The position numbers and the translations under genes were made by a program. From contig DUHF01000122.1 in assembly GCA_013331015.1 (NCBI GenBank), forward strand, positions 1 to 9,820: a stretch of DNA of 9,820 nt, given 5' to 3'. Shown here in pieces: positions 1 through 5,417 of the stretch (positions are counted from its first letter, which is position 1; every line of letters starts with the position of its first letter). The notes below the pieces were generated by a model, which ran no database searches, was not told the DNA's origin, and saw nothing but the letters and a program-made list of their open reading frames with translations. The stretch is from Methanoregula sp. Its GTDB lineage: Archaea > Halobacteriota > Methanomicrobia > Methanomicrobiales > Methanospirillaceae.

Positions 1-340
1 TCTGAGCAACTTCGAGCATGAGTGCATGAACCCTTGTCGGTTCTGCAATATCACTGATGATGGCAGCAATAAGAAAGTTTTCCCCTGCCCCCATGATGAT
101 GACCGATGAGTTCTCGGCCCGTATCGTCACCGAGCCAAGAGACTTGGCATGGATGATGCTCCCCACCGATTCTGCTGATGCGAGGATGGTAGCAGACAGG
201 GCACCGAACCAGGGTTCGTTGAGATCCCGGTCAAAATGCTTTCCAGCGATGATTCCATCCCGGGATACAAGGGCACATGCCGCAACCCCCTCGATGGCTT
301 GTACCTGTTCGATGAATGCAGAGATCTTCTCTTTCAACAT
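1..340 (-). CDS. Roadblock/LC7 domain protein (3' end cut by window edge)
   Basis: The complement gives 113 codons open to the window edge, starting MLKEKISAFIEQV. The translation shows the roadblock/LC7 pattern: an N-terminal helix, then IEGVAACALVSRDGIIAG, a middle helix rich in small residues (ALSATILASAESVG) and a strand pair (SVTIRAENSSVIIMGAG). Such proteins are normally about 120 residues, so only the last few are probably missing. Roadblock proteins (MglB, dynein light chain LC7) are small dimeric scaffolds or regulators that often act with Ras-like GTPases; no GTPase is visible here, although the gene beyond the edge is unseen. The ATG is chosen because CTCCT at 350-354 (AGGAG on the coding strand) lies 9 bases before it and a TATA-like element lies further upstream. 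It is divergent from the minD unit. Family call is good; the specific role is unknown. Confidence 0.85.
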   Translation of the reverse strand, partial: MLKEKISAFIEQVQAIEGVAACALVSRDGIIAGKHFDRDLNEPWFGALSATILASAESVGSIIHAKSLGSVTIRAENSSVIIMGAGENFLIAAIISDIAEPTRVHALMLEVAQ

Positions 341-393
341 GCTCAAATGCTCCTGCTGCACTACCCTGTGTAATTCATAATACCTGATGGGAG

Positions 394-407
394 CATATAT
401 ACATATT
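394..407 (-). promoter_or_regulatory. TATA-box promoter of the roadblock gene
   Basis: On the complementary strand this reads AATATGTATATATG, a good archaeal TATA element. Transcription would start about 25 bases on, near 370-375, giving a leader of roughly 30 bases that includes the AGGAG ribosome-binding site at 350-354. Confidence 0.55.
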
Positions 408-782
408 GTTTTTCCTGTCTTTGTACTCCAGACCAATCCGGGAAAAAATCCCATGATTGTTGGGTTTTACCGCCATTTTACCGGGCCGTTTTACCTCATC
501 GCGGATCCGGACAGGTACCGCACGTCCGGAAAAAACGATCCCGAACCGAAGCTGCGGATTTCCCCTTGAGAGTCACGATCCTTTTCGCGTTTCCTAAAGG
601 AGGGTGACACCCACCAGATAGCGATGCCTGCCACTGCCCCCGCGTTGGCACTGCTGCAGGCGGCCTCACGCGGGTTTTCATTTTCCTTTTGGACGGCGAT
701 CCGGACCGGCATGCTCCTGAAAGGATCGGGTGCCTGAACCCGTACTTATCCCCGGACCTCAAAAAAATTCATCATCCGCATG

Positions 783-796
783 TGAACGCACGTTCA
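783..796. promoter_or_regulatory. Perfect dyad upstream of minD (possible operator)
   Basis: The sequence TGAACG-CA-CGTTCA is a perfect inverted repeat with a two-base centre. With two G:U pairs it could be extended in RNA to the flanking CATG (779-782) and TGTG (797-800). It lies about 110 bases before the minD TATA box, in non-coding DNA. A regulator site is a guess; chance occurrence is possible. Confidence 0.25.
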
Positions 797-902
797 TGTG
801 GGTCTCCATGACGTTTCCGGGTGAAGAGAGAATACCCCTCCCGCAATCTGCCAGACACCCGATCTGCAAAGACGGCAGAAACCGGAAAGGTCCGTCCTCA
901 AC

Positions 903-914
903 AATTTATAAATA
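903..914 (+). promoter_or_regulatory. TATA-box promoter of the minD operon
   Basis: AATTTATAAATA is a near-ideal archaeal TATA box. The expected start, about 25-28 bases on, falls near 933-940, leaving only about 10-15 bases before the ATG at 949. No clear Shine-Dalgarno sequence precedes that ATG, so the mRNA is probably leaderless or short-leadered. This site is the main reason for choosing 949 over the in-frame ATG at 730. Confidence 0.65.
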
Positions 915-948
915 CCTTTTTCCCCAACCAGTTGAAATAAGAATTCAG

Positions 949-1728
949 ATGATCCGGGCATATACCATCACTTCAGGAAAAGGCGGAGTCGGCAAGACCA
1001 CGCTTACCGTGAACCTTGGTATATCCTTAGCCCTTCTCGACCGGGAGACCTACATCCTCGATGCCGATATCGGCATGGCCAACATGGCGCTCATCCTGGG
1101 CATGGACGATGTCCCGGTCACGCTTCACGAGGTATTGGCCGGCAAGGCTGATATCGAGGACGCGATCTATGAAGGCCCGGCCGGGGTCAAGGTCGTCCCG
1201 AGCGGGATCTCCCTGCAGGGATTCCAGCAGGCAGATCCCGACAAGCTGCGCGATGTGATGCACAAACTGGTGGACCGGTGCGAATACCTCCTTATCGATG
1301 CGCCCAGCGGGATATCCAAGGAGGGTGTTGTACCCCTCTCGGTTGCCGACCAGGTCATCCTCGTGGTGAATCCCGAGCTCGCCTCCATGGCCGACGCCCT
1401 GAAGACCAAGATCCTCTGCGAGGTGATGGGGGGGAGTGTGTATGGCGCCATCCTGAACCGTGCCGGTCTTGAGCATACCGAGCTCCGTTCGCAGAGTGTC
1501 GAGGACGTGCTGGGCGTCAGGGTTATCGACGTCGTGCCGGAAGATGCAAGCGTTCGCAGGGCTGCGGCGTATAAGACGCCCTGCGTGCTGAAGTACCCCA
1601 GCACGGACGCAACACGGGCGTTCAAGCGGATTGCAGCCCAGATGTGCGGTGTTGAATTTGAGGAAGAAGCGGACAAGGCAAAGAACGAAAGTTTCGTAGA
1701 CCGTCTTGCCCGTGCAGTGTTCAGGTGA
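949..1728 (+). CDS. minD: MinD/ParA-family P-loop ATPase
   Basis: The 259-residue product belongs to the deviant Walker A (SIMIBI) ATPases that dimerise on ATP and position cell structures, classically the division site. Visible motifs are the deviant P-loop SGKGGVGKTT (9-18) with signature Lys11 and P-loop Lys16, the switch I segment LDADIGMANM (37-46) with Asp38 and Asp40, Walker B/switch II LLIDAPSG (114-121) with Asp117, and LNR (169-171) in the base-binding region. Length matches MinD (about 260). The last residues, SFVDRLARAVFR (248-259), form a plausible amphipathic helix like the membrane-targeting tail of MinD, preceded by an acidic linker. The start at 949 gives a normal MinD N-terminus (MIRAYTITSGKGG) directly after a TATA box. 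It is first in an operon with a small membrane protein. Archaeal genomes carry several MinD paralogues, so the cargo positioned here is unknown. Confidence 0.92.
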   Translation: MIRAYTITSGKGGVGKTTLTVNLGISLALLDRETYILDADIGMANMALILGMDDVPVTLHEVLAGKADIEDAIYEGPAGVKVVPSGISLQGFQQADPDKLRDVMHKLVDRCEYLLIDAPSGISKEGVVPLSVADQVILVVNPELASMADALKTKILCEVMGGSVYGAILNRAGLEHTELRSQSVEDVLGVRVIDVVPEDASVRRAAAYKTPCVLKYPSTDATRAFKRIAAQMCGVEFEEEADKAKNESFVDRLARAVFR

Positions 1729-1747
1729 TACCATTCTCGGAGCTCTT

Positions 1748-1945
1748 ATGGCATACGAAGGATACATGCTGGTCTTGTTCGGAGGCGTTATTGTTGTCCA
1801 GCAGTTCATTATTTATCTGATGTACGTGAGGATACGACAGCTGCTGGATGAGGTCGATTCCATTGAAGGCAAGATCAGGATTACGGATACGGAACTCGAG
1901 AACCTGATCTCCCGGGTTGAAGAGTTCAAGCGCGGCAATATCTGA
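1748..1945 (+). CDS. Small membrane protein with coiled-coil-like tail, minD operon
   Basis: I do not recognise a named family. The 65-residue product starts MAYEGYMLVLFGG and has one hydrophobic segment (about residues 7-25, LVLFGGVIVVQQFIIYLMY), then a charged tail (about 26-65) with Leu/Ile/Val spaced like a coiled coil, for example RQLLDEVDSIEGKI and ENLISRVEEF. It would be a single-pass membrane protein with a cytoplasmic helical tail if the positive residues after the segment (VRIRQ) follow the positive-inside rule. The ATG at 1748 is preferred to an in-frame ATG at 1706 because GGAG (1739-1742) sits 5 bases before it and it avoids overlap with minD. It lies 19 bases after minD, so the two are almost certainly co-transcribed. 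A membrane partner or regulator for the ATPase is inferred from position only. Confidence 0.75.
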   Translation: MAYEGYMLVLFGGVIVVQQFIIYLMYVRIRQLLDEVDSIEGKIRITDTELENLISRVEEFKRGNI

Positions 1946-1946
1946 T

Positions 1947-1972
1947 CGGCCTTCCGGCCCCCCTTTTCTTAT
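1947..1972 (+). terminator. Terminator of the minD operon
   Basis: A short hairpin, GGCC-TTCC-GGCC (1948-1959), starts two bases after the stop codon and is followed by CCCCC and the pyrimidine run TTTTCTT. In archaea the T-run alone can stop transcription. Confidence 0.45.
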
Positions 1973-2000
1973 TGAATCCTCGTGACGCGTAACATAAGCT

Positions 2001-2015
2001 ACATAAGTGATATGA
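2001..2015 (+). promoter_or_regulatory. Weak TATA-like element before the tRNA gene
   Basis: ACATAAGTGATATGA lies about 20-30 bases before the mature tRNA 5' end, the distance expected for an archaeal promoter. The match to the TATA consensus is poor. Confidence 0.3.
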
Positions 2016-2032
2016 TCCTATAGTAGGAGAGC

Positions 2033-2106
2033 GGGGCCATAGGGTAGCCTGGCCATCCTAGGAGACTGGGGGTCTTCTGACCTGAGTTCAAATCTCAGTG
2101 GCCCCA
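2033..2106 (+). tRNA. tRNA-Pro (anticodon GGG)
   Basis: A full cloverleaf can be drawn by hand. The acceptor GGGGCCA (2033-2039) pairs perfectly with TGGCCCC (2099-2105), and the discriminator base is A2106. The D arm is at 2042-2059 with GG in its loop. The anticodon stem GGAGA/TCTTC (2061-2065/2073-2077) holds the loop CTGGGGG, giving anticodon GGG at 2068-2070, which reads CCC and CCU. The variable loop has 4 bases. The T stem CTGAG/CTCAG (2082-2086/2094-2098) encloses TTCAAAT. The CCA end is not encoded (TCA follows the discriminator). No intron is seen. The gene is intact. Confidence 0.93.
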
Positions 2107-2145
2107 TCATTTTTGTTGTTACCAGCCAATAGTTCTGGTATTATC

Positions 2146-3012
2146 ATGAAACTCACCGATACCTGTATCGACTGCCTGTTGTCACGGGTGGTCATGGAAT
2201 GCGAACTCGTTTCGGCCGACAAAGCCTGTACCGAAAGGACAGTCGTTTCCTGCCGGGACCTGCTCGCTTCCCTCAAAGGCTCATCACTCCTGCACCCCCA
2301 GATCGCGAGTGCCGTGCACCGGAAAGCAAGCCAGATGATCAAAAACCCGGATCCTTTCCGCGAACTCAAAGCTGCCGGGAACGCTCAGGCCATGGAAGTC
2401 TGCCGGGAGGTCCGGGGCAGCCTGGGCACGTTCCGTGATGTCGTCCTTGCCAGTGTCATCGGGAACACATTCGATTATGCAGTCAAAGACCATGAGGTGA
2501 CCAGTGACTTCTCCCGTTTTTTTGCCGGTGAGTTTGAAAAAGGGCTTGATGTCGATGACACGGACCGGATTCTTGAAAAGTGTTCCCGGGTCGTGTACCT
2601 GACCGACAACTGCGGGGAGATCGTGTTCGACCGCCTCCTTGTCGGTTTCTTAAAGGCCCGTGGCTCGCACGTCACCGTTGCGGTACGCGATGGCCCGATC
2701 CTTAACGATGCCACGATGGAGGATGCTCTCGCTCTTGGCTTTGACAAGGTTGCCGACCTCCTGACAACAACAGGCGGCGGTTCGGAGATCGGGCTTGACC
2801 TTGCAAAGATGCCTGCCAATCTTGCAAAAGCCATCGATGAGTGCACAATCATCATCGCAAAAGGCATGGCAAACTTCGAATCCCTGCACGAGTACCGCAA
2901 CATGCCCCCGATCGCGTACCTGATGTGCGTCAAGTGCGAGGTGATCGCAGGGATTACCGGGATATCGCGTGGCTCAAAGATCGCCCTGCTGCGTGAACGG
3001 GACCAGACATAA
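2146..3012 (+). CDS. DUF89/ARMT1-like metal-dependent phosphatase family protein
   Basis: The 288-residue product fits the archaeal DUF89 family (PF01937, COG1578). It opens with the CxxC typical of this branch (TCIDC, Cys7 and Cys10) and has a second pair in CVKC (Cys261 and Cys264). The core motif YLTDNCGEIVFDRLL (151-165) supplies Asp154-Asn155, RDGPILNDAT (181-190) supplies Asp182, and IIAKGMANFESL (236-247) is the conserved C-terminal loop. By comparison with characterised DUF89 proteins, Asp154, Asn155 and Asp182 are the likely metal ligands. The family has metal-dependent phosphatase activity on sugar phosphates and related compounds and is proposed to act in metabolite damage control; the natural substrate here is unknown. 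The ATG at 2146 is chosen because an earlier in-frame ATG (2098) lies inside the tRNA. No clear Shine-Dalgarno site or own TATA box is visible in the 39 bases after the tRNA, so co-transcription with it is possible. Confidence 0.87.
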   Translation: MKLTDTCIDCLLSRVVMECELVSADKACTERTVVSCRDLLASLKGSSLLHPQIASAVHRKASQMIKNPDPFRELKAAGNAQAMEVCREVRGSLGTFRDVVLASVIGNTFDYAVKDHEVTSDFSRFFAGEFEKGLDVDDTDRILEKCSRVVYLTDNCGEIVFDRLLVGFLKARGSHVTVAVRDGPILNDATMEDALALGFDKVADLLTTTGGGSEIGLDLAKMPANLAKAIDECTIIIAKGMANFESLHEYRNMPPIAYLMCVKCEVIAGITGISRGSKIALLRERDQT

Positions 3013-3035
3013 TCGGGTTGCGGGTCAGGTGGCGT

Positions 3036-3086
3036 GGCGGGACTTTCCGCTGCGGGAAAAAATACCGGTACCGGTAATATCCCGCC
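3036..3086. repeat. Inverted repeat with inner 14-base palindrome
   Basis: GGCGGGA (3036-3042) pairs with TCCCGCC (3080-3086), and between them lies the perfect palindrome TACCGGTACCGGTA (3063-3076). It stands 24 bases after the DUF89 stop and about 50 bases before the nfeD TATA box. It could end the DUF89 transcript or bind a regulator of the next operon; neither is shown. Confidence 0.4.
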
Positions 3087-3134
3087 CTGCCAGGATCGTA
3101 ATTCCGGTGCGCATGCCGGCAGGGTAACTACGCT

Positions 3135-3144
3135 CTTTTATAAA
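3135..3144 (+). promoter_or_regulatory. TATA-box promoter of the nfeD-SPFH operon
   Basis: CTTTTATAAA matches the archaeal TATA element. The expected start is near 3162-3170, giving a leader of about 30-40 bases. A GGGTACCC palindrome (3147-3154) lies just downstream of it. Confidence 0.6.
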
Positions 3145-3199
3145 CAGGGTACCCAAAAATCCCATAGAATTTTAAGAACAGAGACCAGAACAATTGACT

Positions 3200-3661
3200 A
3201 TGGTATTTGAGGATATTGGCGTATCCTTTGGCTGGCTGCTCATCATCGGCGGCGCCCTGCTGTTGCTCGTTGAGGTATACAGCCCCGGGTTCTTTGCCAC
3301 CGTTCCTGCAACGGTGATGATCATCCTTGGCACCCTCCAGCTCCTGGGTGTGGACATCTCCAACCCGTGGATGGGAGGAGTTATCGGTATCGCGACAGCC
3401 ATTGTTGCTGCAGCACTCACCGTCTGGATGTACGGGAGGATCACCACCGATGAGAGCCCGACAACCATCAGCCGTGATTCGCTGGTGGGAAAGACGGGCC
3501 AGGTGAAGGTTGCGGTGGATAAAACAACCATCTCCGGAAAGGTTGTCATCAGCCAGACGGAATGGAGTGCAAGATCAACCGGAGCGGCAATCCCTGTGGG
3601 AAAAAACGTGAGGGTTGTCAGTTCCGAAGGAGTTCATATCGTGGTAGAGGAGGTAGCATAA
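3200..3661 (+). CDS. NfeD-family membrane protein (short form)
   Basis: The 153-residue product has hydrophobic segments at about 10-26, 33-51 and 58-78, then a soluble domain (about 92-153) with the NfeD OB-fold pattern: LVGKTGQV (95-102), ISGKVVIS (111-118), EWSARS (121-126) and VGKNVRVV (133-140). Short NfeD proteins lack the ClpP-like protease domain of the long form and are almost always paired with a stomatin/flotillin-type SPFH protein, exactly as here: the next gene starts one base after this stop. Together they are thought to organise membrane microdomains or membrane protein quality control. ATG 3200 is used; an in-frame TTG at 3194 would add two residues and cannot be ruled out, since neither has a strong ribosome-binding site. 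Confidence 0.88.
   Translation: MVFEDIGVSFGWLLIIGGALLLLVEVYSPGFFATVPATVMIILGTLQLLGVDISNPWMGGVIGIATAIVAAALTVWMYGRITTDESPTTISRDSLVGKTGQVKVAVDKTTISGKVVISQTEWSARSTGAAIPVGKNVRVVSSEGVHIVVEEVA
3647..3654 (+). promoter_or_regulatory. Strong ribosome-binding site of the SPFH gene inside nfeD
   Basis: GAGGAGGT lies within the last codons of the NfeD gene, 8 bases before the SPFH ATG at 3663. It is the strongest Shine-Dalgarno sequence in the window and suggests the second gene is translated at a high or independent level relative to the first. Confidence 0.7.
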
Positions 3662-3662
3662 C

Positions 3663-4742
3663 ATGGCATTCATTGAAACACTTATCGTCATATTCTTGAT
3701 CTTTGTCATCGTCGCCATTTTCGCAAAAGGCGTAGTCATCATCCAGCCGTACGAGCAGGGACTGCATATCCGTCTCGGCCAGTACGTGGGCCGGATGAAT
3801 CCCGGGTTCCGCTGGATCGTCCCGTTCATCAGCGAGGTCATCAAGCTCGATCTCCGTACGCTCGTCATGGATGTCCCCAGTCAGGAAGTGATCACCAAGG
3901 ACAACTCACCCACGAACGTGGATGCGATCGTGTATGTCCGGGTCATCGATCCCGAGAAGGCATTCTTCGAAGTCTCCAATTACCGGCTGGCCACCGTGGT
4001 GCTCGCCCAGACGAGCCTTCGTGGTATCATCGGCGACATGGAGCTCGACGAGGTGCTCTACAACCGTGACGTGATCAACACGAAGCTCCGGGACATCCTC
4101 GACCGCGAGACCGACCAGTGGGGAGTCAAGGTCGAGCGCGTGGAGATCAAGGAAGTTGATCCGGTTGCAACCGTCAAGAACGCGATGACCGAACAGACGG
4201 CAGCGGAACGTGCCCGGCGTGCAGCCATCCTCCGGGCTGACGGGGAGAAACGCTCGGCAATCCTCAAGGCAGAGGGGCTCCGGCAGTCCATGATCCTTGA
4301 AGCCGAAGGAGAGCGGCAGAGCAAGGTGCTGCGTGCAGAAGGAGAGCGGCTCTCCCGCATCCTCCAGTCGCAGGGTGAGGCACAGGGTCTCCGGATCCTC
4401 TCTGTGGGAGCAGCACCGCTCGACAACCGGGCGATGACCGTACTGACGCTGAACGCGCTCAAGAACATGGCAGACGGGCAGGCAACCAAGATCATCTTCC
4501 CGTTCGAGCTCTCGCAGCTGATCCGCCAGGGGGCAAAATTCCTCGGGGCAACCGAAGAGACCACCGAGAATATTGCCGGACGCCCCGTTATGGACGAAGG
4601 CATCCTCGGCGACCTGCCACAGCGCGAAGAAGTCAATGCCATCTTAAAAGAGATCAAAGATGCCGTCCCGACCGTCTCGGTCGACGAACTCAAGGACACC
4701 AGCAAGCGCAAGCTTGTTGTCGAGCCGGATCACGAGGAGTGA
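3663..4742 (+). CDS. SPFH/stomatin-prohibitin family protein
   Basis: The 359-residue product begins with a hydrophobic anchor (about 5-27), followed by a typical SPFH (band 7) domain (about 25-180): IIQPYEQGLHIRLGQY (26-41), NPGFRWIVPF (46-55), LDLRTLVMDVPSQEVITKD (62-80), TNVDAIVYVRVIDPEKA (84-100) and WGVKVERVEIKEV (153-165). After it come five 11-residue units (189-243), each starting I/V-L and with Gly at position 5 (as in ILRADGEKRSA), forming the usual long helical region. A Gly/Pro-containing region and a charged C-terminus follow. SPFH proteins form large membrane-bound oligomeric cages; archaeal stomatins such as PH1511 are known substrates of the partner long-NfeD protease, but this partner is the short, protease-less NfeD. 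The start is supported by the anchor and the GAGGAGGT site. Precise subfamily is uncertain; family call is firm. Confidence 0.93.
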   Translation: MAFIETLIVIFLIFVIVAIFAKGVVIIQPYEQGLHIRLGQYVGRMNPGFRWIVPFISEVIKLDLRTLVMDVPSQEVITKDNSPTNVDAIVYVRVIDPEKAFFEVSNYRLATVVLAQTSLRGIIGDMELDEVLYNRDVINTKLRDILDRETDQWGVKVERVEIKEVDPVATVKNAMTEQTAAERARRAAILRADGEKRSAILKAEGLRQSMILEAEGERQSKVLRAEGERLSRILQSQGEAQGLRILSVGAAPLDNRAMTVLTLNALKNMADGQATKIIFPFELSQLIRQGAKFLGATEETTENIAGRPVMDEGILGDLPQREEVNAILKEIKDAVPTVSVDELKDTSKRKLVVEPDHEE

Positions 4743-4780
4743 TTCTGCCGGCTTAAAAAAAAAATCTCATCTACTCATTC

Positions 4781-4788
4781 TTTTTTTT
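4781..4788 (+). terminator. T-run terminator of the nfeD-SPFH operon
   Basis: Eight consecutive T residues occur 39 bases after the SPFH stop, within a T-rich stretch that has another T-run near 4826-4832. Archaeal RNA polymerase stops at such runs without needing a hairpin. Confidence 0.5.
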
Positions 4789-4988
4789 GATTCCTCAATT
4801 CAAGCCACCATAAATTTTTGTTTCAATTTTTTTGCTCTGTAGAAATCATTCCTAAAGCGCCTTTTTGTGGAATTGCGAGAGTGACCCCCTCTCTCCCAAG
4901 AAAGGGGGAGGCCGCATGCGGGGGCGATCCCCCAAAACCCCCAATTTTAGCAATTCTCACTCATAAAATCATCTACCTCGTTCATGCT

Positions 4989-5027
4989 CCACGGGGCGAG
5001 GGTCGACGAGACCCCGAGCGCCCGTGG
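4989..5027. repeat. Compound stem-loop
   Basis: Outer arms CCACGGG (4989-4995) and CCCGTGG (5021-5027) pair perfectly. Inner arms GGGTC (5000-5004) and GACCC (5010-5014) pair around the loop GACGA. The internal loop contains CG/CG that may extend the outer stem past one bulged G. The fold is symmetric enough to form on either strand. Confidence 0.55.
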
Positions 5028-5092
5028 CCCCATCGCAATCGAATCCAGAAGGGGGGTTAGGATTTCCTATAAAAAATCAAAAAAAAAGATGA

Positions 5093-5111
5093 TGGGGGCA
5101 AAATGCCCCCA
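5093..5111. repeat. Perfect 8-bp hairpin
   Basis: TGGGGGCA pairs with TGCCCCCA around AAA. It is preceded by an A-rich stretch (5070-5088), which on the complementary strand would be a T-run following the hairpin, as in a terminator read leftward. The phosphorylase stop, however, is more than 300 bases away. Confidence 0.55.
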
Positions 5112-5132
5112 AACCCCCGTTTGCGATGAACG

Positions 5133-5163
5133 GCCGCCGCCCCGCAGGACGCCCCGCGGCGGC
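5133..5163. repeat. 8-bp all-GC stem-loop
   Basis: GCCGCCGC (5133-5140) pairs with GCGGCGGC (5156-5163) around a 15-base C-rich loop. It is one of the hairpin cluster in this gap. Confidence 0.5.
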
Positions 5164-5340
5164 TTCAATGAGCGATATTCCTGGTACGGTAATCTGTCCC
5201 GCTGTGCCTCATGAGGGGCGCCTCGCGGCGAGGAACTATCCCTTTGTCCAATACCCCTGATTTTCATCATTTGGATTTGAACCGATATTGTTCATGCCCG
5301 TTTCACCAGAGCAGTAATTTCCTAAAATGGGAGGAGAGCC

Positions 5341-5372
5341 AAAAATTCTAAAACCCCGACAGCCACGGGTTT
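5341..5372 (-). terminator. Hairpin/T-run terminator of the phosphorylase gene
   Basis: On the complementary strand AAACCC and GGGTTT pair (5367-5372 with 5351-5356) and are followed by TAGAATTTTT. It lies about 45 bases beyond the phosphorylase stop codon and points the right way. Confidence 0.45.
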
Positions 5373-5417
5373 GAGGATAATGTCCGGCAAAACGAATGAC
5401 AGCTGACGGATTTTTCG

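Larger units (their letters stand above)
341..948. other. 608-base gap between divergent roadblock and minD genes
   Basis: I see no credible gene here. Open frames on both strands (for example 491-712 and 496-762, both complement) encode low-complexity, Arg/Ser/Pro-rich products without recognisable domains or good ribosome-binding sites. An open frame running into minD from 730 is rejected as its start because the minD TATA box lies inside it. The outer ends hold the two promoters. Between them are several inverted repeats: CCGGAC/GTCCGG (507-512/524-529), GGGTG-A-CACCC (602-612), CGGGT/ACCCG (727-731/738-742) and TGAACG-CA-CGTTCA (783-796). A structured RNA or a decayed gene cannot be excluded. 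Confidence 0.5.
4743..5417. other. 675-base gap between convergent genes, rich in GC hairpins
   Basis: No convincing gene. The open frames at 4984-5214 (+) and 5067-5270 (-) are Arg/Pro-rich, cross the hairpins and resemble no family. The gap begins A/T-rich and then carries at least five strong inverted repeats: GGGGG-CGAT-CCCCC (4920-4933), a compound stem with outer arms CCACGGG/CCCGTGG (4989-5027), TGGGGGCA-AAA-TGCCCCCA (5093-5111), GCCGCCGC/GCGGCGGC (5133-5163) and CCTCG-CGG-CGAGG (5221-5233), plus the palindrome CCTCATGAGG (5207-5216). Two places share the layout of a G5/C5 hairpin followed by A-run and CCCCC (4920-4942 and 5094-5118). A structured RNA or a dispersed intergenic repeat is possible. 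Confidence 0.55.

Noticed and set aside
491..762. Two overlapping open frames on the complement in the minD upstream gap
   Set aside because: The products are Arg/Ser/Pro-rich without domain motifs. A resemblance to archaeal type IV pilin starts (an RKRE-like stretch) fails because no hydrophobic segment follows it.
730..948. N-terminal extension of minD in the same frame (73 residues)
   Set aside because: It contains the TATA box and has no MinD similarity; proteins of this family start just before the P-loop, as with ATG 949.
1027..1809. 260-residue open frame on the complement of minD
   Set aside because: It is a GC-rich shadow of minD; the product lacks any coherent domain and the + strand gene is clear.
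2098..2145. Earlier in-frame ATG for the DUF89 protein
   Set aside because: It starts inside the tRNA T stem; the residues added are unlike the family, whose CxxC motif lies near the N-terminus.
4900..5240. CRISPR array in the hairpin-rich gap
   Set aside because: The hairpins differ in sequence and spacing; there is no identical direct repeat with regular spacers and no cas gene nearby.
4984..5270. Open frames at 4984-5214 (+) and 5067-5270 (-)
   Set aside because: They run through several hairpins, encode Arg/Pro/Gly-rich low-complexity peptides and lack ribosome-binding sites.
5267..5280. tRNA T-loop-like sequence on the complement (GGTTCAAATCC)
   Set aside because: The flanking T stem has only two adjacent pairs, and no anticodon arm or acceptor stem could be built around it.
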